Of a stretch of DNA of 24,269 nucleotides, positions 17,220 through 24,269 are shown piece after piece. A program made the translations under genes and the position numbers. Position 1 is the first letter of the stretch. The number at the start of each line of letters is the position of its first letter. This DNA comes from Chara braunii (taxonomy: Eukaryota > Streptophyta > Charophyceae > Charales > Characeae): positions 1,426,031 to 1,450,299 of the forward strand of contig BFEA01000149.1 in assembly GCA_003427395.1 (NCBI GenBank), written 5' to 3'. The notes under the pieces were generated by a model. It was not told where the DNA came from. It did no database searches and was given only the letters and a program-made list of their open reading frames with translations.

Positions 17220-18361
17220 CTGGCAGACACAGTTCACCGAATAGTGTAAATCAGCCGTCCAAATCCATCTTCCCGTCCATTCTGGAACATATAATTGCCT
17301 TCGCTGACACAACCGACAAGATTTTTTAATTTGATCGCAGCTCATGAAAAGTCCATACAACAGATTTATGTATTGTAAAACAATGTAAATTGTTTTTGCA
17401 ATCACCGCTCAACTTCGCACAGAAGCACTGTGTCAAAAAATTGCAGGAAGAAAGGATCAGAAAACCTGCCTTCAACAGGGTGTGAAACAGTTTCTTGGTC
17501 GTAGGCTTGGTCCAACTCTACACAGGCATACTGAAAAATGCTTCTCAGTCCAACAGGACAGATCTGGTAGGCTATATGGGCGAGCCAGGCCTGGATTTGG
17601 GTACCCTGGGCCAGCTGCCAACAAGCAGAGAGAGGGGAATGGTAGGACCCGACAACCGGCCCTGATGAGCATGCGATCTCAAGTTCTTTAGATCACCCAA
17701 TGATCAGCACGTGATCTTAGAATTCTAAGATTGTGTGCTGATCTGGGATGGTCTCCTTACATAAGAATTTTTTATAGGTGCGGAGAACAGTGGAAGCATG
17801 TGCCATTGATTTGATAAACCGAACACAAAGATGACCACAATGATGCTGAGACATTCTAGTTTTGCCAGGACTTCAATTCACCAAAAACAAAGAACAAGAA
17901 CTACATTGATTATGATCATGATGCTGTTGATCGGAGGCTTTACGACTCAGCAGCAACAGATAGGGGCCGCTTGTGCAAAAGGGACCCAGGCCTGAGTGAA
18001 CACTGAGCAGGGAACATGTTGCCAGGACTCTGGGGAGACCACAGTGAGGTACTGGGGAGGACAGCCGGACGCAGCCTATCCAACTTAAACCTGGAAGGCC
18101 CAGCCTCCCAGTTAGTTGAAGAGGCTGTTGCCCAGGTACCAGTCGGAAAGCTTCACAGCAGATTCCCAGGCTGGTGTGAGCCACTACCAGCCAGGCTGGC
18201 GCAGCCTCCAGAAATTGACAAAACGAAGGGAGGCCGCGGCATTCCACACATTTTGGAGGCACTGGCCTGCCAGCACCAGCACTGGATCCAGGCCCCTGAG
18301 CTTCGACGAAGGAGAAGGGGAGGAACAGCGACAGACAGATGCTCCTGCTTGGAGGCAGCGA

Positions 18362-18525
18362 AGGGGTGCTGGTGCTGGGGGGGTGATCAGAGGAGAAGGA
18401 CAGCAGTGGGAACCAGTGGACTTACCTTGGAGGCAGCCGTAGCTGCGCCACCGGGGAAGAAGGGGTCCTGGTGCTGGGGGGGGTGATCAAAGGACATCGG
18501 TGGGAACAGGTGGACTTACCTGGTG
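18362..18525. repeat. 100-bp-period intronic repeat carrying donor-like sites
   Basis: GGGGTGCTGGTGCTGGGGGG (18364) recurs as GGGGTCCTGGTGCTGGGGGG (18463), about 99-100 bp apart. Each is followed by GGTGATCA, then GTGGGAACCAGTGGACTTACC or GTGGGAACAGGTGGACTTACC. On the minus strand, the sense strand of the surrounding gene, both copies present GGTAAGTCCAC, close to a consensus 5' splice site. Confidence 0.85.
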
Positions 18526-18539
18526 CACAATTACGTGGT

Positions 18540-18542
<3 letters not shown>

Positions 18543-18629
<87 letters not shown>

Positions 18630-18630
18630 N

Positions 18631-18683
<53 letters not shown>
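18543..18683. repeat. (GA)n microsatellite, 141 bp, with undetermined base
   Basis: Uninterrupted AG dinucleotides except for one N at 18630 where a G is expected. This is the only undetermined base in the window, so the true tract length is uncertain. It lies within the phospholipase intron, where the sense transcript would carry (CU)n. Confidence 0.97.
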
Positions 18684-18686
<3 letters not shown>

Positions 18687-18825
18687 AGGCTAAGCTTAGT
18701 GAGTGAGTGTGCTGATTTGGTGTGCCCTTCACTTTGTAATTCTACTTTCGATTCACTCAAGTATGCTCTTTGTAATTCGTTTATGTGAAGCTGTCACGAG
18801 AGGGAGCACAGATATTCGAATTACG

Positions 18826-18963
18826 TCCCACTTTTCTGTTTGATCAGAAATGAAAATGGTTAATGTCCACCATTCATTTCGAAACGACAATACTTCCCAC
18901 TTTTCTGTTTGATCAGAAATGAAAATGGTTAATGTCCACCATTCATTTCGAAACGACAATACT
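18826..18963. repeat. 69-bp tandem duplication with internal hairpins
   Basis: Copies at 18826-18894 and 18895-18963 are identical as read, starting TCCCACTTTTCTGTTTG. Each has TTTCTG-TTTGAT-CAGAAA (6-bp stem) and a second inverted pair GAAATGA...TCATTTC. The array is followed by two spaced copies of CGCTGAAGCTTGCT (from 18966 and 18992). Confidence 0.95.
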
Positions 18964-19089
18964 TCCGCTGAAGCTTGCTCATGACTACATTCGCTGAAGC
19001 TTGCTTTACCAAGTATGTACAGAGCAGTTTGAACAAACAAACAAAACATAACATTGGTCATGGCAAAACTACATATCAACTCTTCTTCC

Positions 19090-19470
19090 CACTCCGTTAC
19101 GTGTGCTTTCTTCTCTGCTTCCTCCCTCCCTCCTCGTTCTCCTCCCCCTTTCCACCTTTGCTTTTGAGTGTTCCCCTTCCATTGTTCATTGTACTTTATC
19201 CTCTCCCTCTATTTGCCGCCTCCTCAAGCTTATTCTCTCCCCATGCACCCCTGCTCCTCTCACTCTTCTGCTGATTGTCCTACTCCCTTCCCTGCTGCTG
19301 GTATTGCTTCTACACTTCCTCCTCGTAGTCCTTCCCCTTCCCCTGTTTCTTCTCCTCCCAAATTTATGTCCTCCAGACTCCTCCAAACTCATTTCCTCCA
19401 CGATACCATCCCTGCTCCTCTTCCTCCTGCTGCTGCTGCGGCTCCATCAGTCCTACTGCTGATTTGACTT
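19090..19470. other. Pyrimidine-rich block
   Basis: About 380 bp of CT-rich sequence on the + strand, open in several frames, giving Leu/Pro/Ser-rich or, on the minus strand, Arg/Glu-rich translations. One + frame (19168-19467) has a modest Ser/Pro domain-linker look (RSPSPSPVSSPPKFMS), but I cannot support a gene. On the minus (sense) strand of the enclosing intron it is purine-rich. Confidence 0.5.
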
Positions 19471-19803
19471 TCCCCTTCTGCATGCCAACCCCTAAATAGA
19501 ACTCTAACAACAACATAGTTGAAGCACAATATTGTTCTGAGTCTTCTTCAGTCATCAACATTTTCAGCAACAAAAATCCACGGAACCAGGGTTGCCAGCC
19601 CGAATGTTCGGAGGGGGTCGGGAAACCCCCTCGAACGTCAGCGGTTCGGGCCCCATCTGTTCAGCTGTTCAGGGCCTGCCAAACCGTGTCAATCTGCTGA
19701 GTCAAAAAAAAAAAAAAACTTCGTAGAATTAGAACCCCCCCCCGATTTCGCCCTTTCGTTTTTGACCTTTTTCATATATGTTTATTGATTCAATGATTCA
19801 CTA

Positions 19804-19892
19804 ATTGATTGATTGATTGATTGGTTGGGGTGGATCGCCACCCCCCCCCGCCACCCTCCCACCCCCACCAATCAATCAATCAATCAATCAAT
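19804..19892. repeat. GATT/AATC inverted repeat (large hairpin)
   Basis: ATTGATTGATTGATTGATTG then GTTGGGGTGG (19804-19833) faces CCACCCTCCCACCCCCACC then (AATC)n (19851-19892). The arms pair over about 25-30 bp around a short loop of Cs. A further GATTGATTGATT run at 19937-19951 continues the pattern. Confidence 0.88.
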
Positions 19893-19950
19893 ATCTCAAA
19901 TTTATTTATTTTTTTGAACTTTTTTATTTAGGGTTGGTTGATTGATTGAT

Positions 19951-19983
19951 TTGTGTGTGTGTGGGTGGGTGGGTGTGTGTGGG
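19951..19983. repeat. (TG)n tract with GGTGGGTGGG
   Basis: TGTGTGTGTG, then GGTGGGTGGGTG, then TGTGTGTGG, a G/T-rich strand followed by a run of Gs (19980-19992). It is complementary in wording to the CA tract at 20106-20173, so the two could pair. Confidence 0.85.
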
Positions 19984-20102
19984 GGCGGGGGGGTCACCAA
20001 CCCCCCCTGCACACATGCGCGAGCATTGTTTTTGTCCGACTTTGCTTGATTGTGCGGGGGTCACCCCCTCCCCACGCACACACACACACATACAAACAAA
20101 CA

Positions 20103-20105
<3 letters not shown>

Positions 20106-20173
<68 letters not shown>
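20106..20173. repeat. (CA)n microsatellite
   Basis: About 34 CA dinucleotides, flanked by interrupted ACACACA/ATACACAA words from 20078 to 20225 and again at 20310-20339. It accounts for Thr-His and Val-Cys ORFs on the two strands. Confidence 0.97.
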
Positions 20174-20176
<3 letters not shown>

Positions 20177-20691
20177 TACACAAACACAAACATACACACA
20201 AATACACACACACACACACACGTACACATGCCCACCGCGGTTTCTTTCCAACTGTTTTTATTGACTGATTGCAAGCTTTTTGCAGCCGAGGGTCGTCCAC
20301 CCCCTGCGCACACACACGCGTGCACACACACACACACAACATGGCGGGAGGGGTTTTTGCCATTCGGCAGGCAAGTTCCCTCCGTGCCCAGTTTGTTTTT
20401 TTTAATTAAAAATACGTAGTGTGAAGAATCCCCCGCCCCCTCCACAATACATCAAAAAAAAAAAAAAAAAAAAAAACAGAAAAACCTTCAAAAAACTTAC
20501 ATAAAAAAAAAGTTCACGTTCCGGCCGAACTTGTGCTGGGGGGCCCCAAACATTCGGGCGCTTGGTTTCTTGGGCCAAAAGGAACCGAGTCGCTGACACA
20601 GAATTCAAAAAAACATTGTGCTTGCACATGGCATGAGGGCAGCACCAGGTGGACTTGAAGGGATGACAAGATAGGCTTCCAGAAGGCGCAC

Positions 20692-20770
20692 CTGAAGTCC
20701 AATAATGGCCGCACTAACTTGTTCTGCTCCAGAGACAACTCCACAAGCTTGGAGCATTGGCGCAGTTCAA
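20692..20770 (-). CDS. Phospholipase A I-like (LRR-ARM-patatin family), LRR exon
   Basis: This 79-nt exon completes a split Val codon and encodes VELRQCSKLVELSLEQNKLV, then RPLLDF and the first two bases of Arg. It is a classic plant LRR (L-x-x-L-x-L-x-x-N-x-L). It matches my recollection of the phospholipase A I repeat that ends LLDFR and is followed directly by the LFGNP repeat, as it is here after splicing to 17219. The acceptor is TATTCTGTTGCAG (AG at 20772-20771). The donor is GGACTTCAG with GTGCGC (20691-20690), a usable but weak donor. The preceding exon must end in phase 1. I searched 20771-24269 by eye and did not find the earlier LRR exon, so it is probably beyond the window or too short to see. 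Confidence 0.85.
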
Positions 20771-20908
20771 CTGCAACAGAATACCACAAGTAAAACTGTC
20801 ATCACAATTGCATCTCCCACAAGAGTGAGTGGGAGAAGGAGAAAGAGAGAGGGGGAGAGAGAAAACGAGAAAAGAAACAGAGAAGGGAAAGAAAGAGAGG
20901 AAACAGGG

Positions 20909-21056
<148 letters not shown>

Positions 21057-21437
21057 AAGACGCAGATGAAGAGCAAAGGAAAATCCATGTCTTAGCTTTA
21101 TAACACTGCTACCAGACCAGAGAATTTTCACAGAACAGAAAATAGATGAACAAACAGATCAAGTGTTCAGCATTATTATTGCGGATTAGTTCAACAGCCA
21201 GCATACTTTGGCTTTGTCCAATCCTGTCTATCAGAATGCACACAGATTGACTTCCCAGCTACAGATCATGCACCTGACAGCCAGCACATCCAGTGCATTC
21301 TGACGCAGGCATTTGCACAAATAAGCCACCAAGGTACAGAGGCATTCCACCAAAAACCTCCGCAGTTACACATATATAATGTGCCTATCTATTGTCACAC
21401 AACGATGTAGAAGATAACTGTGAGCATGGCTCTGCCT

Positions 21438-21711
21438 CTGAGAGAGAGAGAGAGAGCCTGAGAAAGACTAAGGGAGAGAGGTTGAGAGACACCAGGAGGA
21501 AGGGGGGAGAGAGAGAACGAGATGGGGAGAAAGAGAGAAAGAGAGGGCAAGAGAAACGGAGGCAGATGAAGGCAGAGAGAGGGGAGTGGGCAGGGACAGA
21601 GCAAAATGGAAGAGAGAGCCACAGAGAGAGAGAGAGAGAGAAGCAATGGAAGGGAGAGAGAAAGCGATCAGGAGAGAGAGACAGAGGCAGAGAGCGAGGG
21701 GAAGGGGAGAG

Positions 21712-21782
<71 letters not shown>

Positions 21783-21789
21783 CCCCCCC
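21438..21789. repeat. Purine GA-rich block switching to (CT)n
   Basis: A degenerate GAGAG-rich stretch (21438-21713) ends in GAGAGACAGGTCTCTC and flips to (CT)n (21717-21780) and nine Cs. The switch point is a 7-bp-arm palindrome, and the purine arm can pair with the pyrimidine arm for much of its length. ORFs on both strands here encode only Arg/Glu or Leu/Ser repeats. Confidence 0.9.
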
Positions 21790-22181
21790 TCCCCTGCACG
21801 CTGGCCTGCATCCACGCTCTGCAACCAAACGGTGGTAACCCGATCAACGTAAAGACTAGTCTTCCCCTTACATGCAGACGTGTATCCATGCTCCCCCCGA
21901 TCATGAATCTTTACACTGAACGGTAACCCCATAGACATAAGGACCAACGAGAATGAAAGCCATCAGAAGATAATGACACGGAACAATAGAAGATTCAGAA
22001 AAAAAGAAAATATGCATAAGCAGAGTTTTGCAAGCCAGACGAGAGGGCAATTCCTCCCCCCTTCTCCTCCTCCTCCTCCTCCTCGAACATCTCTTCATCC
22101 CGTGCCAAAACTTCTGTCCCACTCATCAGCGTGCTTCACTGAGGCCTCTTTCTTCATACCGCCTGATTTCTTTTCAATCAC
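21790..22181. other. No recognised gene
   Basis: Unique DNA with a CTC/CCT triplet run at about 22055-22083. Minus-strand frames crossing it become Arg-rich only because of that run. Confidence 0.4.
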
Positions 22182-22333
22182 CCGGTACTGCACTTCCGAG
22201 CTGAGCAAACCGAAAACAGAAAACAGTGACATCAACACTTTTTGAAGGTCACTTTTAGTGACAGCATCGAGAACCACCACTCCCCACACTTCAGAAATTG
22301 GCAATACGAAGTCTGTGCAACAAAGCTCCAGGG
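22182..22333 (-). other. Candidate exon (minus), family not recognised
   Basis: Between a good acceptor (CCATCCTGTCCACAG, AG at 22335-22334) and a donor (TACCGG with GTGATT at 22181-22180), 152 nt encode 50 residues in one frame: LELCCTDFVLPISEVWGVVV, LDAVTKSDLQKVLMSLFSVF, GLLSSEVQYR. Hydrophobic/polar alternation and ordinary codon use make it more protein-like than its surroundings. It is on the strand of the phospholipase gene and 1.4 kb upstream of its LRR exon, so it could be an N-terminal exon. However, it ends in phase 0 while that exon needs phase 1, so at least one more exon would lie between. It may also belong to another gene. Confidence 0.35.
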
Positions 22334-22869
22334 CTGTGGACAGGATGGAGAGGATGGCAGAATATTAAAAAATAAAAAATAAAAATAAAAATAAAAACAC
22401 GGCACAGCAACTTTGGCAATTTTTTGCAGTCAAAATAACACTGAAAATTCTTGAAAAAAAGCGGGCACGTAGATTAGGGGCCAATATTTCCAGGAAAAAC
22501 AAGTCAAAATTCAGAAAATTGCCGCAAACTGGCGCATTTTCTGTGATTTTTTCCCCTCCTTTTTCATTTCCCGCTGTCACCAGTGGGCTGAAACGATTGG
22601 TAAAAGTGCGCACCAACTCGGGCAATTTTTTGGGGGATGTCAAGAGAGGTGTCAGAAGCGGAAGTGTGATTTGTGTCTAAGACAAAGCAGTGACAGCAAG
22701 ACCCAACCAACGCCATGAATCAGGCAAGAGCCGCAAGACGTCGACCTCGAAAATGCTTATCATAGGTCTCACCGCAACAATTGCCAGAAGTTGAGCCAGA
22801 TCGCGGCGTGTCAAGCAACAGTGCATCAAGGAGATTGCCCCTAGGGCTACTGTTTCTTTCATTTGTCCG
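22334..22869. other. No recognised gene; possible further exon
   Basis: AT-rich with A runs near 22366-22397. On the minus strand an open stretch ends at GCAATTGTTGCG followed by GTGAGACC (donor junction 22772/22771). In one frame it reads LMHCCLTRRDLAQLLAIVA. In another it leaves a phase-1 end that would fit the candidate exon at 22333. I could not decide between the frames, so no exon is called. Confidence 0.3.
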
Positions 22870-23400
22870 TTTTTCTAGGAAGATTTTCATGACCGGCTGG
22901 TCTGAACCGGCCGGTCACCCGGGCATGACGCCCGGGGGGGTCTGACGCCAGGGATACCCGAGCATGGGGGAAAAAAAATAGAAAAATAAATAAACAAATT
23001 GGCACTGGGGTTTTTCCACGCTCTCCGAGAGGAGCCCAAATCCGGGCTCTTTTCGTTTTTCAGTGTTGGCTGTCAAGGGGGGGAAGGGGAGTATAAATGA
23101 GTTTTAAAGGGACTAAAGGGGTTCAAAGGGGGGTGCCTTGGTGTGATTTGGTTGTTTTCTTTTTTATCTTTAGTTTCGTGAGGAATTCTGATGTGAGTTG
23201 CTTGTATTGCATTTCTACACACCTTTTTTTTCATTTTTTATCTCTAGTTCCGTGGATATTCTGATGTGCGCTAGGACTGCCCAGGCCCATGCCCGGGGGT
23301 CACGCCTGGCCGGTCACCCGGTCGCCAAACCGGGCATGACATCGGAACCCACGCGCCCGGGATATCTCCCTAGCTGTTATTTTTTTTTTCGTCTTTTCTT
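22870..23400. mobile_element. Composite GC-rich-word element (possible third copy of the design)
   Basis: The left part is GACCGGCTGGTCTGAACC, GGCCGGTCACCCGGGCATGA and CGCCCGGGGGGG (22890-22942), followed by an A run and AAATA words (22974-23000). The right part is CATGCCCGGGGGTCACG, GGCCGGTCACCCGG and CCGGGCATGACATCGG (23289-23345), followed by ten Ts (23381-23390). The GGCCGGTCACCCGG and CCGGGCATGA words recur in the same orientation at both ends. The centre holds a 72-75 bp-spaced direct repeat. Boundaries uncertain; AACCAGGGTT at 23551-23560 may or may not belong. Confidence 0.35.
23161..23268. repeat. 35-bp imperfect direct repeat
   Basis: TTTTTATCTTTAGTTTCGTG with GGAATTCTGATGTG (23161-23195) recurs as TTTTTATCTCTAGTTCCGTG with GATATTCTGATGTG (23235-23268). 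Copies are about 74 bp apart and differ at a few positions. Confidence 0.85.
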
Positions 23401-23737
23401 CTTCCTACAGTTACTTATGTGAGGCAATTTGAGAGAAGTAGGTAGTGCAGTTTTAAAAAAACGCAAAAAGATGGGAGGCACCGCAAGTCATGTCACCAAC
23501 TACTTTGCCACACCCAGACACATGGGCTGTCAAACAGGTACAAGAAGACGAACCAGGGTTTCAATCGTTTTCTTTCTGGAATAGCATCTACCAAGATCAA
23601 ACATGAATGCTTGAAACACCCATGTCACCAACTACTTGGCCACATTTTGGAAGCCAGCTTCTGAAATGGAAGACTTCCATACCGGCACAACGCATGGTCC
23701 CACAAGTACATTTGCAAACTCCATACAGCGGCCACTC

Positions 23738-23880
23738 CCCTAGATCATAACACAGCTGTTTGACACTCCCCCTGGTGATAACACATCTGTTTGACACTCC
23801 CCCTGATGATAATGCAACTGTGCGACACTTCCCCTGGTCATACTGCATGACATTCCCCCGAATCATAACGCATCCCCCCG
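23738..23880. repeat. 31-bp degenerate minisatellite
   Basis: Three near-full 31-bp units (CCCCCTGGTGATAACACATC then TGTTTGACACT) followed by two shortened, more diverged units ending in CCCCCCG. The conserved words are GATAA/CATAA, CTGT and GACACT-CCCCC. Confidence 0.9.
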
Positions 23881-24269
23881 TCCACGCGCAACTCATTTAC
23901 ATTGCAGAAGCAGTCTCTTGCCCAGGAATCAAAGTGGACACCTCACCACTTCCTGTGCCGCCCCAGTTATTAGACTGCGGGTCGAACTCCTACGAGTTGT
24001 AATCCAGCTACACTAGAGCTAACTCAACCCGGTCAGCGTTCAGACCAGGTTCATGCTACATGTGATTGTAACGCATCGCAGCCTTGTCCTCCCCCCCCGC
24101 CCACCCCACCATTAAATGTGTTAGAAAACATGATTGGAAAGTGTCAGTCCATTATTGGACAATCATGAGCGTCAGGTGATACTCTCACATTAGCACTACC
24201 TAAGCTTCTTAGCTCAAACAGTTACTGCAGTTTGTGTCCCCCAAATTTTCTGCCAGTATTACAGGGATT
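23881..24269. other. No recognised protein gene
   Basis: Besides the tRNA-like segment, this end is unique DNA with a short C run near 24092. No LRR-like minus-strand frame was seen, so the 5' part of the phospholipase gene is not visible here. Confidence 0.4.
23973..24034 (-). other. tRNA-like segment, possibly a tRNA-derived SINE head
   Basis: Read on the minus strand, TAGCTCTAGTGTAGCTGG (24021-24004) resembles a Pol III A box and tRNA D-arm. GGAGTTCGACCCG (23991-23979) resembles the B box/T-loop (consensus GGTTCGANNCC). The boxes are about 10 nt closer than in an intact tRNA, the T-stem does not pair, and I could not fold an anticodon arm, so it is not a functional tRNA. It could be a decayed tRNA pseudogene or the head of a SINE. 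Confidence 0.28.

Larger units (their letters stand above)
19584..20580. mobile_element. Composite low-complexity element with inverted GC-rich ends (family A)
   Basis: It begins AACCAGGGTTGC (19584-19595). Then GCCCGAATGTT (19598-19608) is exactly inverted at AACATTCGGGC (20549-20559). Each end also carries CCGAAC/GTTCGG and GGGCCCC words. Inside the left end is a run of 15 As (about 19706-19720), and inside the right end runs of over 20 As (about 20456-20477) and 9 As. The centre is GATT/CAAT hairpins, TG/CA tracts and C or G runs. No coding potential beyond Thr-His or Val-Cys repeats. I infer a non-autonomous element inserted in the phospholipase intron. Boundaries are approximate and no target-site duplication is evident. 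Confidence 0.5.
17220..20691 (-). other. 3,472-bp intron of the phospholipase A I-like gene
   Basis: Bounded by GT at 20691-20690 and AG at 17221-17220. It joins exons whose split Arg codon (AG plus G) is completed exactly. The intron is mostly repeats: a 100-bp duplication, a 141-bp GA tract, a 69-bp duplication, a pyrimidine-rich block and a low-complexity element of about 1 kb. Several open frames inside (for example 17873-18262 minus and 18016-18486 plus) show no recognised domain. Confidence 0.8.

Noticed and set aside
17873-18486. Overlapping 129-codon minus and 156-codon plus frames
   Set aside because: They lie inside the well-supported phospholipase intron, oppose each other and show no recognised domain.
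19924-20445. Thr-His and Val-Cys repeat ORFs
   Set aside because: Read-through of the CA/TG microsatellite on both strands, not genes.
23092-23098. TATAAAT as a promoter
   Set aside because: A single TATA-like word in AT-rich intergenic DNA with no gene start downstream.
23738-23880. Possible CRISPR array
   Set aside because: The 31-bp units abut without unique spacers and are degenerate. The eukaryotic context also excludes it.

Overview
This is a eukaryotic nuclear window, not a bacterial or organellar one. It has no compact operons, rRNA or ribosome-binding sites. It has spliced exons separated by kilobase introns, very long (GA)n and (CA)n microsatellites, and many degenerate minisatellites. 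Two signals point to a streptophyte (green-plant lineage) genome with repeat-inflated introns: exons of a plant-type phospholipase A I gene (LRR-ARM-patatin family), and a broken Ty3/Gypsy retrotransposon whose wording resembles elements I associate with the charophyte alga Chara braunii. The species is my inference; the retroelement and the phospholipase exons are read directly from the sequence.

Layout. 1-2340: (GA)n tracts and three short tandem duplications (periods 240, 57 and 73/74 bp), no gene recognised. 2341-5320: mostly unique DNA, with a decayed zinc-knuckle ORF (about 3679-3906) and a coding-like segment of unknown family broken by a frameshift in a short GA run (4811-5319). 5320-9740: no recognised gene; it holds a 9-bp microsatellite, a composite repeat (about 6600-7132), a GAGGAG-type satellite (8281-8760), a degenerate 110-165 bp repeat (8975-9310) and a GAGAGTA/GAGTA minisatellite (9396-9740). 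10518-12899: Ty3/Gypsy fragment on the + strand, from gag zinc knuckle through protease, reverse transcriptase and the start of RNase H. It is riddled with frameshifts, and a catalytic residue is altered in all three enzymes. It ends abruptly at about 12899 against an exon-like segment with a 90-bp GT-AG intron-like stretch. 13158-16160: no recognised gene, two further GAGGAG satellite blocks.

16973-20770 (- strand): two confident exons of the phospholipase A I-like gene. They encode the end of the leucine-rich repeats and the conserved segment that precedes the armadillo region, and their reading frames join exactly across a 3,472-bp intron. That intron holds a 100-bp repeat, a 141-bp (GA)n tract with the one undetermined base, a 69-bp tandem duplication, a pyrimidine-rich block and a roughly 1-kb low-complexity element. 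The rest of the gene (N-terminal part at higher coordinates; armadillo and patatin domains at lower coordinates) was not found with confidence. Candidate exons at 22182-22333 and 16204-16318 have acceptable splice sites but no recognised homology.

The most unusual non-coding pattern is a recurring composite repeat design: GC-rich, self-complementary short-word ends next to A/T homopolymers, enclosing a low-complexity centre (about 6600-7132, 19584-20580, 22870-23400). Two of them share the 12-nt end AACCAGGGTTGC. It may be a family of non-autonomous elements. All repeat and exon calls were made by eye, without database comparison.
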